Part shown: one piece after another, positions 34,101 to 44,133 of the stretch
How the letters are laid out: every line of letters starts with the position of its first letter
How positions within the stretch are numbered: the first letter of the stretch is position 1
NCBI GenBank assembly: GCA_022410635.1
Contig: JAJVDF010000002.1
Span: 2,265,167 to 2,329,166 of the forward strand
DNA from: Tretioscincus oriximinensis
Taxonomy: Eukaryota > Chordata > Lepidosauria > Squamata > Gymnophthalmidae
Reading direction: 5' to 3'
Length of the DNA: 64,000 bases
Notes under the pieces: generated by a model
Told to the model about the DNA's origin: nothing
Databases searched by the model: none
Seen by the model: only the letters and a program-made list of their open reading frames with translations
Translations under genes and position numbers: made by a program

Positions 34101-34274
34101 CTATCTAATTATTCTCATGGTGTAAGTCAAGCTTTATGAAGCCTCTTGCATTTGAAAATATTCTGTGCATATTACTAATAAGCCGTCATGAAAATCTCAT
34201 TAATGAAGAACTCGGTTATATTTTCTTATATCCACAACCCACAAATGAAAACATCCATATTTAGTGAGATTCAC

Positions 34275-34565
34275 TTACTCAACAGCTTCCTGGCCCATAG
34301 TCAATTCAGTCAAATCAGTAAACAGAAATTTTAGCCAACTTGCTGACCATCTAAGGAAAACCACTGAAGGAAAACTCACCACTTCATATGGCAGTCTATT
34401 CCACTGGTTGCTCATTCTTACTGTCAGAAATGTTATTTTCTGGTATCTAATTTGTATCTACTTTTTTGTAGTTTCATCCCATCGTTTCTAATCCTTAAAA
34501 GTGCCAGTGAGAACAAAACTGATCCCTCTGCTCTTTGACAGCCCTTCAGATATTTGTAGTCAGCT
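34275..34565 (-). mobile_element. CR1 (ATTCTATG-tail family), part interrupted by a hAT element
   Basis: It reads GGCAGTCTATTCCACTGGTT, CTTACTGTCAGAAATGTTAT and GACAGCCCTTCAGATATTTG, the reverse complement of 4110-4350. It stops at TAGTCAGCT where a transposon end begins. The rest of the same CR1 is at 35235-35480. Confidence 0.85.
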
Positions 34566-35232
34566 TAGGGTTGCCATATTCTGGCAACCCAAAACCGGGA
34601 CGGGGGTGGGGTGCACCTGCACGCACACATACGGACGCTTGTAGGGAGACAGGCAAAACCTCTTCTGCCTGTCTCACTACAAGCGTCTGATAGGAGATCT
34701 GATAGCTGACTTAGGGTTGCCATACGTCCCGGTAAACCGGGACAAACCCGGTTTTGGGGACTAAAATTTGGTCCCCTCCAGGTTTTAAGGCAAAATGATG
34801 ACCTGAATTTTTAACTTTTGTAAGCCGCCCTGGACACCTTCGGGGGGAAGGGCGGGGTAAAAATCTTTAAATAAATAAAATAAATAAATAAAATCCCGGC
34901 TTTTTACATTCCCCGATGCTGCGTCAGGGAATGTAAAAAGGCGGGATTTTAAAGGAAAAGCAGCCGTCAGAGCTGATGGCTGCAGCGCGCGCAACGCTTT
35001 CCGGGGTCCTGGGAGGACCCTCGGAGCGCGCCGTCACTGCTCCTTGGCTGGAGGTGGGGTTTCGCTCTACTCACGCTGCCAACTCGCCTGCAGCAGTGGA
35101 GCAAAAACGTTTGGGTTTGTGAGGAGAACAGAGCTGCCCTCCTGTCACAAACCCAGGTGTTTCTCCTCTGCTAGAGGCGAGTTGGCAGCGTGAGTAGAGC
35201 GAAACCCCACCTCCAGCCAAGGAGCAGCGACT
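34566..35232. mobile_element. Rearranged hAT-like element inside CR1, with internal inversion
   Basis: The right end of the element (TAGGGTTGCCATATTCTGGC, then CCAAAACCGGGACGG and GACGCTTGTAGGGAGACAGG) runs 34566-34690. It is followed by AGGAGATCTGATAGCTGAC (34690-34708), which is the flanking CR1 sequence in inverted orientation. The left end (TAGGGTTGCCATACGTCCCG) then starts at 34709 and runs forwards to about 35232. This order is explained by an inversion of part of the element together with its flank. A 90-bp LINE or SINE tail (AAGCCGCCCTGGACACC, AATAAATAAATAAA) is inserted at 34806-34892. Internally 35030-35085 and 35165-35225 form a perfect-looking palindrome (CTCCTTGGCTGGAGGTGGGG). 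A less rearranged copy is at 62466-63015. Confidence 0.8.
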
Positions 35233-35234
35233 TC

Positions 35235-35480
35235 AAGTGACCCAGTCTATGCTCCTCTTGCCGTTTTTGGAGCTCCCTTACACTGCTGACTTATGTTTAG
35301 TCTGTAATCTACCAATACAACCAAGTCCATTTCATATGTGCTGCTGCTCAGACAGATTTCTCCTGTTCTGTACGTGCTATTTTCATTTTTCCTGCCCAAA
35401 TGCAAGACTTTATTTATTTTCTGCCCTATACCAAAGGTCTCAAGGCAATCAACCAAAGACTTTTGTTGCTTCTCCACAAC
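35235..35480 (-). pseudogene. CR1 reverse transcriptase fragment
   Basis: The minus-strand frame 35247-35477 reads LGRKNENSTYRTGEICLSSS and VVLVDYRLNISQQCKGA, matching LGKNNENSTYRMGGICLSSS at 3760-3830. It is the continuation of the CR1 at 34275-34565. A small LINE-tail fragment (TTTATTTATTTTCTGCCCTA) at 35408-35455 interrupts its 5' side. Confidence 0.88.
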
Positions 35481-35509
35481 AGGTGCCCTATGAAGTAAGA
35501 AAGGGGTGA

Positions 35510-35640
35510 GAGAATTCTGAAGAACTGTTACTGGCCCAAGATCACCTAGCTGGCTTCAGGGGGGAGTTTAGAATTGAACTGGGATAAAATTGAACCAGAT
35601 AAGGAGGTCAGCATTCTAACCGTTATAAAACTAGCTCTTT
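35510..35640 (-). repeat. CORE-SINE/MIR-like fragment
   Basis: It reads ACTGGCCCAAGATCACCTAG, CTGGCTTCAGGGGGGAG and AATTGAACTGGGAT, with GTCAGCATTCTAACCGTTAT. This matches the order of the conserved MIR core (CCCAAGGTCACACAGC .. GGGATT.GAACC..GG). It is old and short; the name is an inference. Confidence 0.55.
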
Positions 35641-36814
35641 AGTTTTATCCCACTTTAGATTTAATTTACTCTCCTTCTTCGCTCAGCTACTTTGGGTTTT
35701 ATAATAATAAAAGCAATAAAAATATTAATATCTATATTTTGCCTAAATATGGCTCTGAAGATATAGTTTAAAAAATGGCAAACCATAGCCAACAAGAATA
35801 TGATAAGAGGAAGCTAGTACAGAAACTGGTAAGAAAAAAAGCAACTGGTTCAGGTAAGTGTACCTAAAGAAAAATCATGGTTGCTTGCTGTAAAGTAATA
35901 AGCAAAAATAACTATTTTAATGAAGTATACATCTTACAACTAGGAATACTCAACTAGCTCAGCATTAAAACTGTATATTTGGTGGGATTTATACTGAGCC
36001 AGGTTTGGGAGGAGAGCTACAAAGGACATTACTTTCTAACTGCAATCTGGTGGGTTTCAGAAGTAGAAAGAGTTCCTCTAAATGCCACTGAGTAAGACTA
36101 AATACACTATGGACCAATACGGAACTGCTCTTATGTTCTTAAAGCGAATACTTCTTGTCTGGGCTTGTTAGTCTTACTCCTACATAATGTATTTGGTCCT
36201 TGTTAAACGAAACTGCCAGACAGGTGCATATTAGCTCAGTGAGCAATAAATTCACCACTTGAAAATAATGTTGGCTGAATATGCTTACTAGCATGCAGAT
36301 TGAGGCAATAGCAAATTCACTTTGGCATGGCTCACGTTTTGTGTTATACCCTGTTGAACTGAGGGGAATTTAACACCACAACAAACAGTCTGAACACCTC
36401 ACATACAATGTTGATATCATGTATATTATTAAATAAACTATTCACAGACAACTCTACTATTCTTTTAATTGGATAAGGAAAAGCTCCTTAAGAAGGGCTA
36501 TCAAAACGATAAGGCAATTTGTAACTTTTTAGGTAGTACATAAAAGTACTAAAAAGTGTCTAAAAAGATAATGATGGGTACTTTCAAATTATCTTCCTGA
36601 GATGTGATGCTAAGAAAGTCATTCTCCTTGAAAGCAAACAAAGTAATGAAGATTAATTAAATAAAGTAAAAAACCAACACGATTGCTGCCTTTAGATTGC
36701 TGCCTTATATCTTTCATTTTTAGAAGAACAGTACCCAACATCAGAAACACTGTTTATTTTTAACACTTGCACCCCAAGTTTTACCCAAATGTCCCAGAGC
36801 AAGTTGTATTATTA
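35641..36814. other. Intronic DNA, no gene seen
   Basis: No exon. Only a trace of a CR1 tail (GCTCTTATGTTCTTAAAG) is seen near 36123-36142. Confidence 0.5.
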
Positions 36815-36816
36815 TA

Positions 36817-36977
36817 CAGGGTGCTTCAAAAATGTATATACACTGTGAACTTCCATAGAAAATTTATTTACTGTTCTATTGTTCTACAAAGTTAAATTTC
36901 AGGAAATTAGAAAGCTTAAAGTAAATAAATTTTCTATGGAAGTTCACAGTGTGTATACATTTTTTTGAAGCACCCTG
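36817..36977. mobile_element. Mariner-type MITE, 161 bp, TA duplication
   Basis: Terminal inverted repeats of about 55 bp: CAGGGTGCTTCAAAAATGTA and, inverted, CAGGGTGCTTCAAAAAAATG, continuing through CACTGTGAACTTCCATAGAA and a TAAATTTTC block. TA lies on both sides (36815-36816, 36978-36979). The centre is 50 bp, GTTCTACAAAGTTAAATTTC and similar. The copy at 38098 has the same left end but a longer interior, so this one looks like a deletion derivative. Confidence 0.92.
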
Positions 36978-37148
36978 TATTTATAGCCACACACCAGGCT
37001 ATTTTCAGATATTTAGGTCCTATATTCACAGCTCAATAATGCACCTTAGGGACTTGTTATATCTCCAACACATTAGATGCAATTGATCCCTAAACACATT
37101 ACTGAGGCCTCTGCAAAGAGGTCCTACTCCTAGGTGAACAAATATATA

Positions 37149-37222
37149 CTGCTCAAAACAATTAAGGGAACATTTTAACATAAAATGTTATGTTAAAGAG
37201 TTCCCTTAATTGTTTTGTGCAG
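37149..37222. mobile_element. Tc1-type MITE, 74 bp, nearly all inverted repeat
   Basis: The ends CTGCTCAAAACAATTAAGGG and, inverted, CTGCACAAAACAATTAAGGG pair almost perfectly, with a short ATAAAATGTTAT centre. TA flanks both sides (37147-37148, 37223-37224). The ends resemble those of the Tc1 element at 41794 (CTGCTCAAACAAATAGAGGG), so it may have been mobilised by a related transposase. Confidence 0.88.
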
Positions 37223-37234
37223 TATTTTGGGGGG

Positions 37235-37985
37235 GAACTGTCCAGGGAGCAAGTTCACTTTCTGGACATCACCATAAAATTGCACAATGGACAGCTGAGC
37301 ATGACTCTATCACAAACTAACTGATCGATACACCTACTTACATGCCTCTAGTTTCCACCTTGAACACACAACCAAATCCATTGTCTACAGTCAAGCTCTC
37401 AGATATAACCGCATCTGCTCGGATCCAAAGGACAGAGACGCCAAAATCCTGGAACTACAGCAAGCTTTCCTCAGGCTACAGTCCCCACCACATGAAGTAA
37501 AAAAACAAATCAACAGAGCCAGAATGATACCCAGAACCAACCTATTACAGGACAGATTGATGACAGAAAACAACAGAACCCCATTAGTGATCACATACAG
37601 CTCTCAATTGGACCCTCAAACACATAATCAATGAACTTCAACCTATTCTAGATAATAATGCTGCTCTCTCAAGAGCACTTGGTGGTAAACCTTTTCTGGC
37701 CTACAGACAACCATCCAACCTCAAACAGCTACTCACACATCAGAGGACACGGAACATGGATGAATGGGAACAAGACCCTGCCACAAACACAGATGTCAAC
37801 TCTGCTCACACATCACCCTGGCAATGTATTCACGGGACTTGATAACACCACCCACAATATTAGAGGCACTTTTACATGCTCATCTTCTAATGTGGCTCCT
37901 CAACACTCTACATTGGGCAAACAGGACAATCCCTATGACAGATAATAAATGGACACAAATCTCGTATAGAGTTTCCTATTAATAA
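37235..37985 (+). pseudogene. Penelope-like retroelement fragment with start of GIY-YIG domain
   Basis: In translated order the sequence reads FLDITIKLHNGQLSMTL (from about 37258), then SQALRYNRICSDPKDRDAKI and QAFLRLQSPPHEVKKQIN, TENNRTPLVITYSSQL (around 37565-37610), and a frame at 37658-37945 ending THNIRGTFTCSSSNV. After a small break comes IGQTGQSL (37915-37935). This is the order in Penelope-like elements: end of reverse transcriptase, linker, then GIY-YIG endonuclease. Frameshifts and stops are present, and the rest of the endonuclease is missing. The fragment lies directly beside a 74-bp MITE. Confidence 0.85.
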
Positions 37986-38007
37986 CTAACCTTGACATTA
38001 GTCCCTC

Positions 38008-38095
38008 AGCATATGAAGACGTTTCTACGAAAGCTTGTGCCACCTACTTTTCTACTGTTAGTCTCTAAGTGCTACTAGCCCCTTTGCTGAAAATA
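38008..38095 (+). repeat. Half unit of the foldback repeat
   Basis: It reads TATGAAGACGTTTCTACGAA, AGCTTGTGCCACCTACTTTT and AGTCTCTAAGTGCTACTAGC. A mariner element starts three bases further on. Confidence 0.75.
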
Positions 38096-38097
38096 TA

Positions 38098-38285
38098 CAG
38101 GGTGCTTCAAAAATGTATACACACTGTGAACTTCCATAGAAAATTTATTTACTGTTCTACAAAGTTAAATTTCAGGAAATTAGAAAGCTTAAAGTCCAAT
38201 GTAAATAAAACGTAAATAACAAATGTTAATACTATTCAAATCGGGAAATCCTCTATGTCAACATCGTGGATTGCAGTGATACCCA
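38098..38285 (+). mobile_element. Mariner-type element, left end only
   Basis: It starts CAGGGTGCTTCAAAAATGTA after a TA (38096-38097) and follows the 36817 copy for about 95 bp. It then carries interior sequence that the MITE lacks (AGTCCAATGTAAATAAAACG, CAAATCGGGAAATCCTCTAT). No matching right end is found, so it is truncated. The right limit is approximate. Confidence 0.8.
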
Positions 38286-40400
38286 ATCAGTTTTCCTAGA
38301 CCTGCAATAATAATTATCTACCACTTTTTATATCAGCAAAACTCAACAGTGTAGCCTTTTCACATTTGGTGTTATACTAGATACAACAGAGAAAGGGACT
38401 GTCACTTTTGAAACCACTCAGCAGCTTCTGTTCTTTGTAATTCTACCCTAGCAAAATCTGAATTCATTTTTACTCCACAAGACAAACACTCTACGAATAG
38501 TACAATTTTACAGTGTTGTTCAGTTCGTTAAAAAAAACCCTTAAAACTTCAGTGACATTACGAATTCATATGAAGATGTTAAAATTTACATAAATGACTA
38601 TAAATAATGAATCAGTGAGATGCTATCACATTTGCTCTTCATGTTCTTTGGAAAGAGGACAGTCTCTAGTCCTTACAATCTGGCATCTTTCATAAGCAGC
38701 TGGAAAAACAACACTCAGCATATGCTACTATATTTTCAGATACAGAAGTGTAAAGCATTGTTTAAAATCAACCCAAAGGATAGAAGACAGACATTGTAGA
38801 AAAGGAACCTTTGGGAGGAACTTGGGTGGGGAAACATCTTCTACTACAGAGCATGGAACTGCTGTTTCAAAAATAACCTTAATTTGCTTATTTTACACAA
38901 TATAGCAAGTTTATGAATATATGGATAAGAATAAGATCTTGATGTCCTTGCTCAATGAAAGCACTGAGACAATGTATATTAGGTGTATATTATAAAAAGG
39001 CTTTCCTTCTTTAATCTGTGTCCCGCAAATCACCTCATTCATCACTCTATGTAAGGTCAAGGGTCAAAATTAAGACTCCATCAACTAGAAGGCACATTAT
39101 TGGGCAAGACGCCATTTGTAAGCTCATCCCCTCACTAATTGGCACCAGGACCTGCAATATCCTAAGCGCCCTGACCAGCAGTCTTGCCGTTGATCCCCAA
39201 TGCAGTAGTGGTAAGAGAAGTTAGGCAGTGGGGAAGGAAGGTAGATGGAAAAGCAGACAGACAAAGGGAGGGAACTGCAGTGGCAGCCTTGGCAAACTCG
39301 GGGGGGGGGGGATGCTAGATCACCCGTTCTACACATGGAACTTGAATGGGCATCTTTCTCTAGTAGAAAATAAAAAATACTGTTGAATCTAGTCTATTAA
39401 TATTAAATATCCCTGTACAAAACAATGCATCTGGAACACTGAGAATGTAGAATACTTTGAGGTTATTACATTGCAGGAATAATATAGTACAAATAAGCAA
39501 GTTTTAAAGGAAAGCTAGGACAATCTCCTATACAAAAAATGAGTAAGGAAATACACGATAGAGGCCTGTGCAATTATGAATGGTGCAGAAAGTGTGGATG
39601 AACAAAATTCTTCTTCCTTCTGAACACAAAAAACTAAAAAGTCACCCAGTGAAGCTGAATCTTGGGAATCAGGGCAGAAACACTTTTTCATACATTGTAT
39701 TTTATACCACATATGCACTGCAGATTAGTTTATGAGAGACATGGCCACTGGCCCTAAGATGTCATTTCCTCTGGAGACCAGCTGCTGGAGGCACTGTGCC
39801 GGAAAGGTGTACTCTACTGACTTAAGGTGAGAATGTGCTTTTGGATCAGATTAGCGATACTCTGCAATTCCTGTAACCAACTTTGAGCTAGATCTTCTAA
39901 AAGTGGCAAGTGAGAATTGAGCATTGTGGCATGTTAGGGTATGTTACTGATTTTACAGGAATTTCTGAAGTTTTTGACTTGCTCCTTGAAAGCAGTATTA
40001 TTTCTAATTTTTACAGTCTACTCTGACCACATGAGTGATTTTTACATATTTATCCTTTACAGAGAAATTCTTTGATAATCATACATTTCCTCCATAGATT
40101 TACAAATTGATGAACAGGGCCTCCTCTTGCTACACTGATTTCCTTCAAATAAAACTTCAACCAGCATTCAAACTGAATGTCAAATTTCTTTTGAGATGTT
40201 AAAAGTTCTGTCACAACATATTCAAAGTTCTTGTGGGATCAACTATGAATCAATTTTTTTAACCCTGACTGTGATATTGGGACAGTTAGACTGCCTTTGT
40301 AGGGATACTCTATTAAACATAAGGCCGCTCCACTACTGGCTTTTAGGCAGAAAATGAAAACCTATTTTTGCACTTGATTTTTTCTTTCCTCTTTGAGTTT
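38286..40400. other. Intronic DNA, no gene seen
   Basis: A 2.1-kb block without a recognised repeat. A G run of about 12 lies at 39300-39311. Open frames near 39018-39336 and 39515-39718 lack supporting splice sites. Confidence 0.5.
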
Positions 40401-40404
40401 AAGT

Positions 40405-40905
40405 GAACATAAGAACATAAGAAGAGCCATACTGGATCAGGCCACAGCCCATCTAGTCCAGCATTCTGTCTCACACACAGTCCCACTAGATGCACCTGGG
40501 CAGTCTGAACAGAGGAAAGCAAAATATGCACCTGTTCAAGACTCCCTGCAAATCGTATTTCAGGAGTCCTGCTCGTTGCTCCATCCCGGAGGCAACATCC
40601 AGACATCCATCCTTGTACCCATTTATACCCTTGGTGTCCATAAACCTGTCTAGTCCTGCCTTGAAACTATCCAAGCTGTTAGCTACCACTACCTCTTCAG
40701 GAAGTAAATTCCACAGGCCGATGATCCTGTGGGTGAAAAAATACTTTCCTTTGTCTGTTCTCACTTTTCTATCCATCAATTTTAAGGTGTGCCCTCTGGT
40801 CCTAGTGTTGTGTGATAGAGAAAACATTTTTTCTCTATTCACCCTATCCATCCCATGCATGACTCTGTACACTTCAATCAGATCACCTCTCAAACGTCTC
40901 CTTAA
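40405..40905 (-). pseudogene. CR1 (TTCTTATG-tail family), 3' 500 bp, well preserved
   Basis: It begins CATAAGAACATAAGAAGAGC and ends near CACCTCTCAAACG. The minus-strand frame 40486-40893 reads MRGDLIEVYRVMHGMDRVNR and IGLWNLLPEEVVVANSLDSF, the C-terminal tail of the CR1 ORF followed by the 3' end. It is the least diverged 3' end of this family in the window, which suggests more recent activity. Confidence 0.93.
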
Positions 40906-41790
40906 AGAACATAAAAAGTTCTATTACGATTTCAGTTGTTTTTGTGCTCTGTTTTGTAAACTGCTTTTTTAATGAAAAATGCACTTTAATGAAAAGCAAT
41001 ATATAAACATTTTAAATAAGTAAATAATAAGAAAAGAAAAATATTATACAGCATTACCAAGATGTATAATAATTAAGGACTACTTCTTTTTTTTTGTCTT
41101 GAAGCCTTTAGCTGAGTTGCAAATATTAGGATTTTTTTCACTGTGGAATAGATACAGTATTCAAATAAAAAGGAAATAATTTGACATTGAAAATTTCACT
41201 CAAAACTCCAGATAAACTTGTTGTATCAGAAAACCCCAGTCAACAGAATGTTGTACTTGCACCAAATCTTAATTATACATTGTTTTGGCCTATTATAAAT
41301 TGAATGTAGATTTCTTAAGAATCTAGGCAACAAAAAGGTAAAGCTGGGATTTTGGATATAAACAATAACAAACTGCCAGTTTCCAGTTTCTGTACTTCTG
41401 GCGGAATTTCTGTTTCCTATTTAATGATTTTAAGTTAGTATTTCTGCCTTCTTTTCTACATAATTTCTTCATGATGACAAATACTTATTATAAATGTTTG
41501 GAATGCCCAGTAGCTTCATGAGACTGGTAGTAGAAGCAGTCCAAAGGTGAAAAAGATGAAACAGAGCTGTTGTTGTTCCAGCGGCAGGGCCTGCTGGGAA
41601 ATGGAGTCCAAGTGAGCAACGGGCAGCCTTTATCGCCCAGCCCATGTGGGCCTTGTCCTAAAGACTACAGCGCTCAGCCTGCATCACCCTAGCCCTGGGA
41701 GGGAGGAAATCTCTTCAGTCAATCTGCACCCAGTCCAGCCCTCAGAAAACATTTTGTCTGCTTAGAGGAAGATTTGGAGGACCCATTTAT
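40906..41790. other. Intronic DNA with a small GC-rich block
   Basis: 40906-41560 is AT-rich and unassigned. 41575-41755 is GC-richer and contains GCCTGCTGGGAAATGGAGTC (about 41588-41608) and AGACTACAGCGCTCAGCC (about 41662-41680), both like halves of the ACTACA..TCCCAGCAG motif bound by ZNF143. Function is unknown. Confidence 0.4.
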
Positions 41791-41793
41791 ATA

Positions 41794-42890
41794 CACTGCT
41801 CAAACAAATAGAGGGAACACTCAAATAACACATCTTAGATCTGAATGAATGAAATATTCTCATTGAATACTTTGTTCCGTACAAAGTTGAACGTGCTGAC
41901 AACAAAAGCACACAAAAATAATCAATGGAAATCAAATTCATTAACCAATGAAGGCCTGGATTTGGAGTCACAGTGGAAAAACACGCTACAGGCTGACCAA
42001 ACCTTGATGTAATGTCCTTCAAACAAGTCAAAATGAGGCTCAGTATTGTGTGAGGCCTCCATGTGCCTGTATGACCTCCCTATAACACCTCCTGATGAGA
42101 TTGCGGATGGTCTCTTGAGGGATCTCCACCCAGACCTGGACTAAAGCATCTGCCAACTCCTGGATGTCTGTGGTGCAATGTGACATTAGTGGATGGATAG
42201 AGACATGATGTCCCAGATGCGCACAATCGGATTCAGGTCTGGAGAATCGGCAGGCCAGTCCATAGCTTCAATGCCTTCATCTTGCAGGAATTGCTGACAC
42301 ACTCCAGCTACATGAGCTCTGGCATTGTCCTGCATTAGGAGGAACTTAGGGCCAATCGCACCAGCATATGGTCTCACAAGGGGTCTGGGGATCTCATCTC
42401 GGTACCTCATGGTAGTCAGGCTACCTCTGGCGAGCATATGGAGGGCTGTGTGGCCCTCCAAAGAAATGCCAACCCACACCATTACTGACCCACTGCCAAA
42501 CCGGTCATGCTGAAGGATTTTACAGGCAGCAGATCCATCCTGGATGAGCTGCATTATCTGAGCCACTTGTGTGGGTTGCAGAATCCGTCTCATGCTACCA
42601 CGAGTGTGAAAGCATAACCAACATTCAAAAGTCACCAAACCATCAGCAAGAAAGCATTGGTACTGAGATGTAGTCTGCAGTCCCCATCTGCAAAACCATT
42701 CCTTTATTGAGTGTGTCTTGATCATTGCCAGTAATATCCACCTGTTGTCTATTCCATTTGCACAACAGCATGTCAAATTGATTGTTAATCAGTGTTGCTT
42801 CCTAAGTGGACAGTTTGATTTCACAGAAGTTTGATTTACTTGGAGTTATATTCTGTTGTTTAAGTGTTCCCTTTATTTGTTTGAGCAGTG
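41794..42890 (-). pseudogene. Tc1-like transposon with dead, internally deleted transposase
   Basis: A 1.1-kb element with TIRs CACTGCTCAAACAAATAGAG and, inverted, CACTGCTCAAACAAATAAAG, flanked by TA (41792-41793, 42891-42892). The minus-strand frame 42776-42186 holds the C-terminal catalytic half of a DD34E transposase: GSGSVMVWVGISLEGHTALH, then LLMQDNARAHVAGVCQQFLQ (second catalytic D), then DWPADSPDLNPI followed by V where E is expected, 34 residues after that D. The codon is GTG at 42222-42224, one base from GAG. Upstream, the reading frame jumps from an N-terminal-type segment straight to the central region, so the part with the first D is missing. The element's ends are intact, so it could still be moved by another transposase. 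Confidence 0.93.
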
Positions 42891-42892
42891 TA

Positions 42893-43870
42893 CTATGGAT
42901 GGCTCATTCCTTACTTATTACAAATCCTGTGCTTATGTGCACAAGTTACAAACACCTACACACAGTTTTTCTACTGTTTGTTCCATTCTTCATATGAGTG
43001 GAAAAGCAAACTAAGAAGTCACAATTAATTATCATAATAAATAATAAATTTGGTTACATTCAATGTCTTTCAGTGAAGTCAGAACTTCGAAGTAAACTTT
43101 AACTCGTGGTTAATTGAAGCCTCTTCATTTTGCAGCTCACAAAAAGTGGGAGCAAAACAAGAGTAACAGGCCATGAGTGGGTGCGCACAGCCTGCACAGA
43201 CGATGCCTGATTGTGTAAACAAAATACCCCATCCCCCCAGAAGCTCCACTTCTGATCAAATATTACTTAAATTTCATTATGCTATTGACATCAACTTAAA
43301 CAATTCTAAAGCTTTATCAATTAGATAGTGTTTAAAATTTAATTTCATATTTAAACTTTATGGTCTGTTCTGCTAGAATGCAATGATTTGATGTGAAGTA
43401 TAAAAAATAAAATATGATAATTCTCCAATCTATCATTCTACTTTTTCCTTAAAAGGAAGATTAAAAGCAATTACAACATGAGCTTCAGAAAAATAGCCTG
43501 TTTTTCTTTTGAGAAGCTGCCTTATATGAAAACACAAATCTTAGACTATCTTTTGCTATCCATTTTCCATGCACTCCTGGTAAAAGACAGAAATTTATTT
43601 ATATTCATTATTCTATACCTGGGGGTAAGAGTAACAAAATTATAAACACAGCTAGAATAGATTAGCTAAAAAAATTACTATGCTTGCATGGAGAAAAGAT
43701 GTAATTCTCTCAATGGAAGGCCCAGTGTCTTCACCAGATGTTTAAATACCAGGAGTCTAAACAAAATGTTATGAATATCTCTGCCCTCACCCCAAGAAAG
43801 TACTGAGGAACTCATATTTCACAACTACATATTTTAGTTTCTCTAGTACCCATGGCAAAACCTTGTCTAA
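42893..43870. other. Intronic DNA, no gene seen
   Basis: AT-rich sequence. No repeat family or exon is recognised. Confidence 0.5.
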
Positions 43871-43872
43871 CT

Positions 43873-44133
43873 GCAGCATCATATATAAGAACATAAAAGA
43901 AGTCGTGCTGAAACTGGCCGGAGCACATCTAGTCCAGCATTCTGTCTCACATAGAGGCCTACCAATTGTACCTGGGCAGTCTGGAACAGAAGAAAGCAAA
44001 AACTTCAACTGTTCTCTACGTCCTGCAAAAGGCATTTCAGGAATACTGCTGTTGCTCCATCTTGGAGGCAGTATCAAGACATCCAACTTAGTAGCTGTTT
44101 ATACCCTTGACGTCTATACACTTGTCTAATATA
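43873..44133 (-). mobile_element. CR1 (TTCTTATG-tail family) 3' end
   Basis: It reads ATAAGAACATAAAAGAAGTC, CACATCTAGTCCAGCATTCT, CCATCTTGGAGGCAGTATCA and CCTTGACGTCTATACACTTG, the reverse complement of the common CR1 tail, at about 260 bp. Confidence 0.9.

Noticed and set aside
42325..42513. Plus-strand frame in the Tc1 element
   Set aside because: It is antisense to the transposase, whose motifs are on the minus strand.
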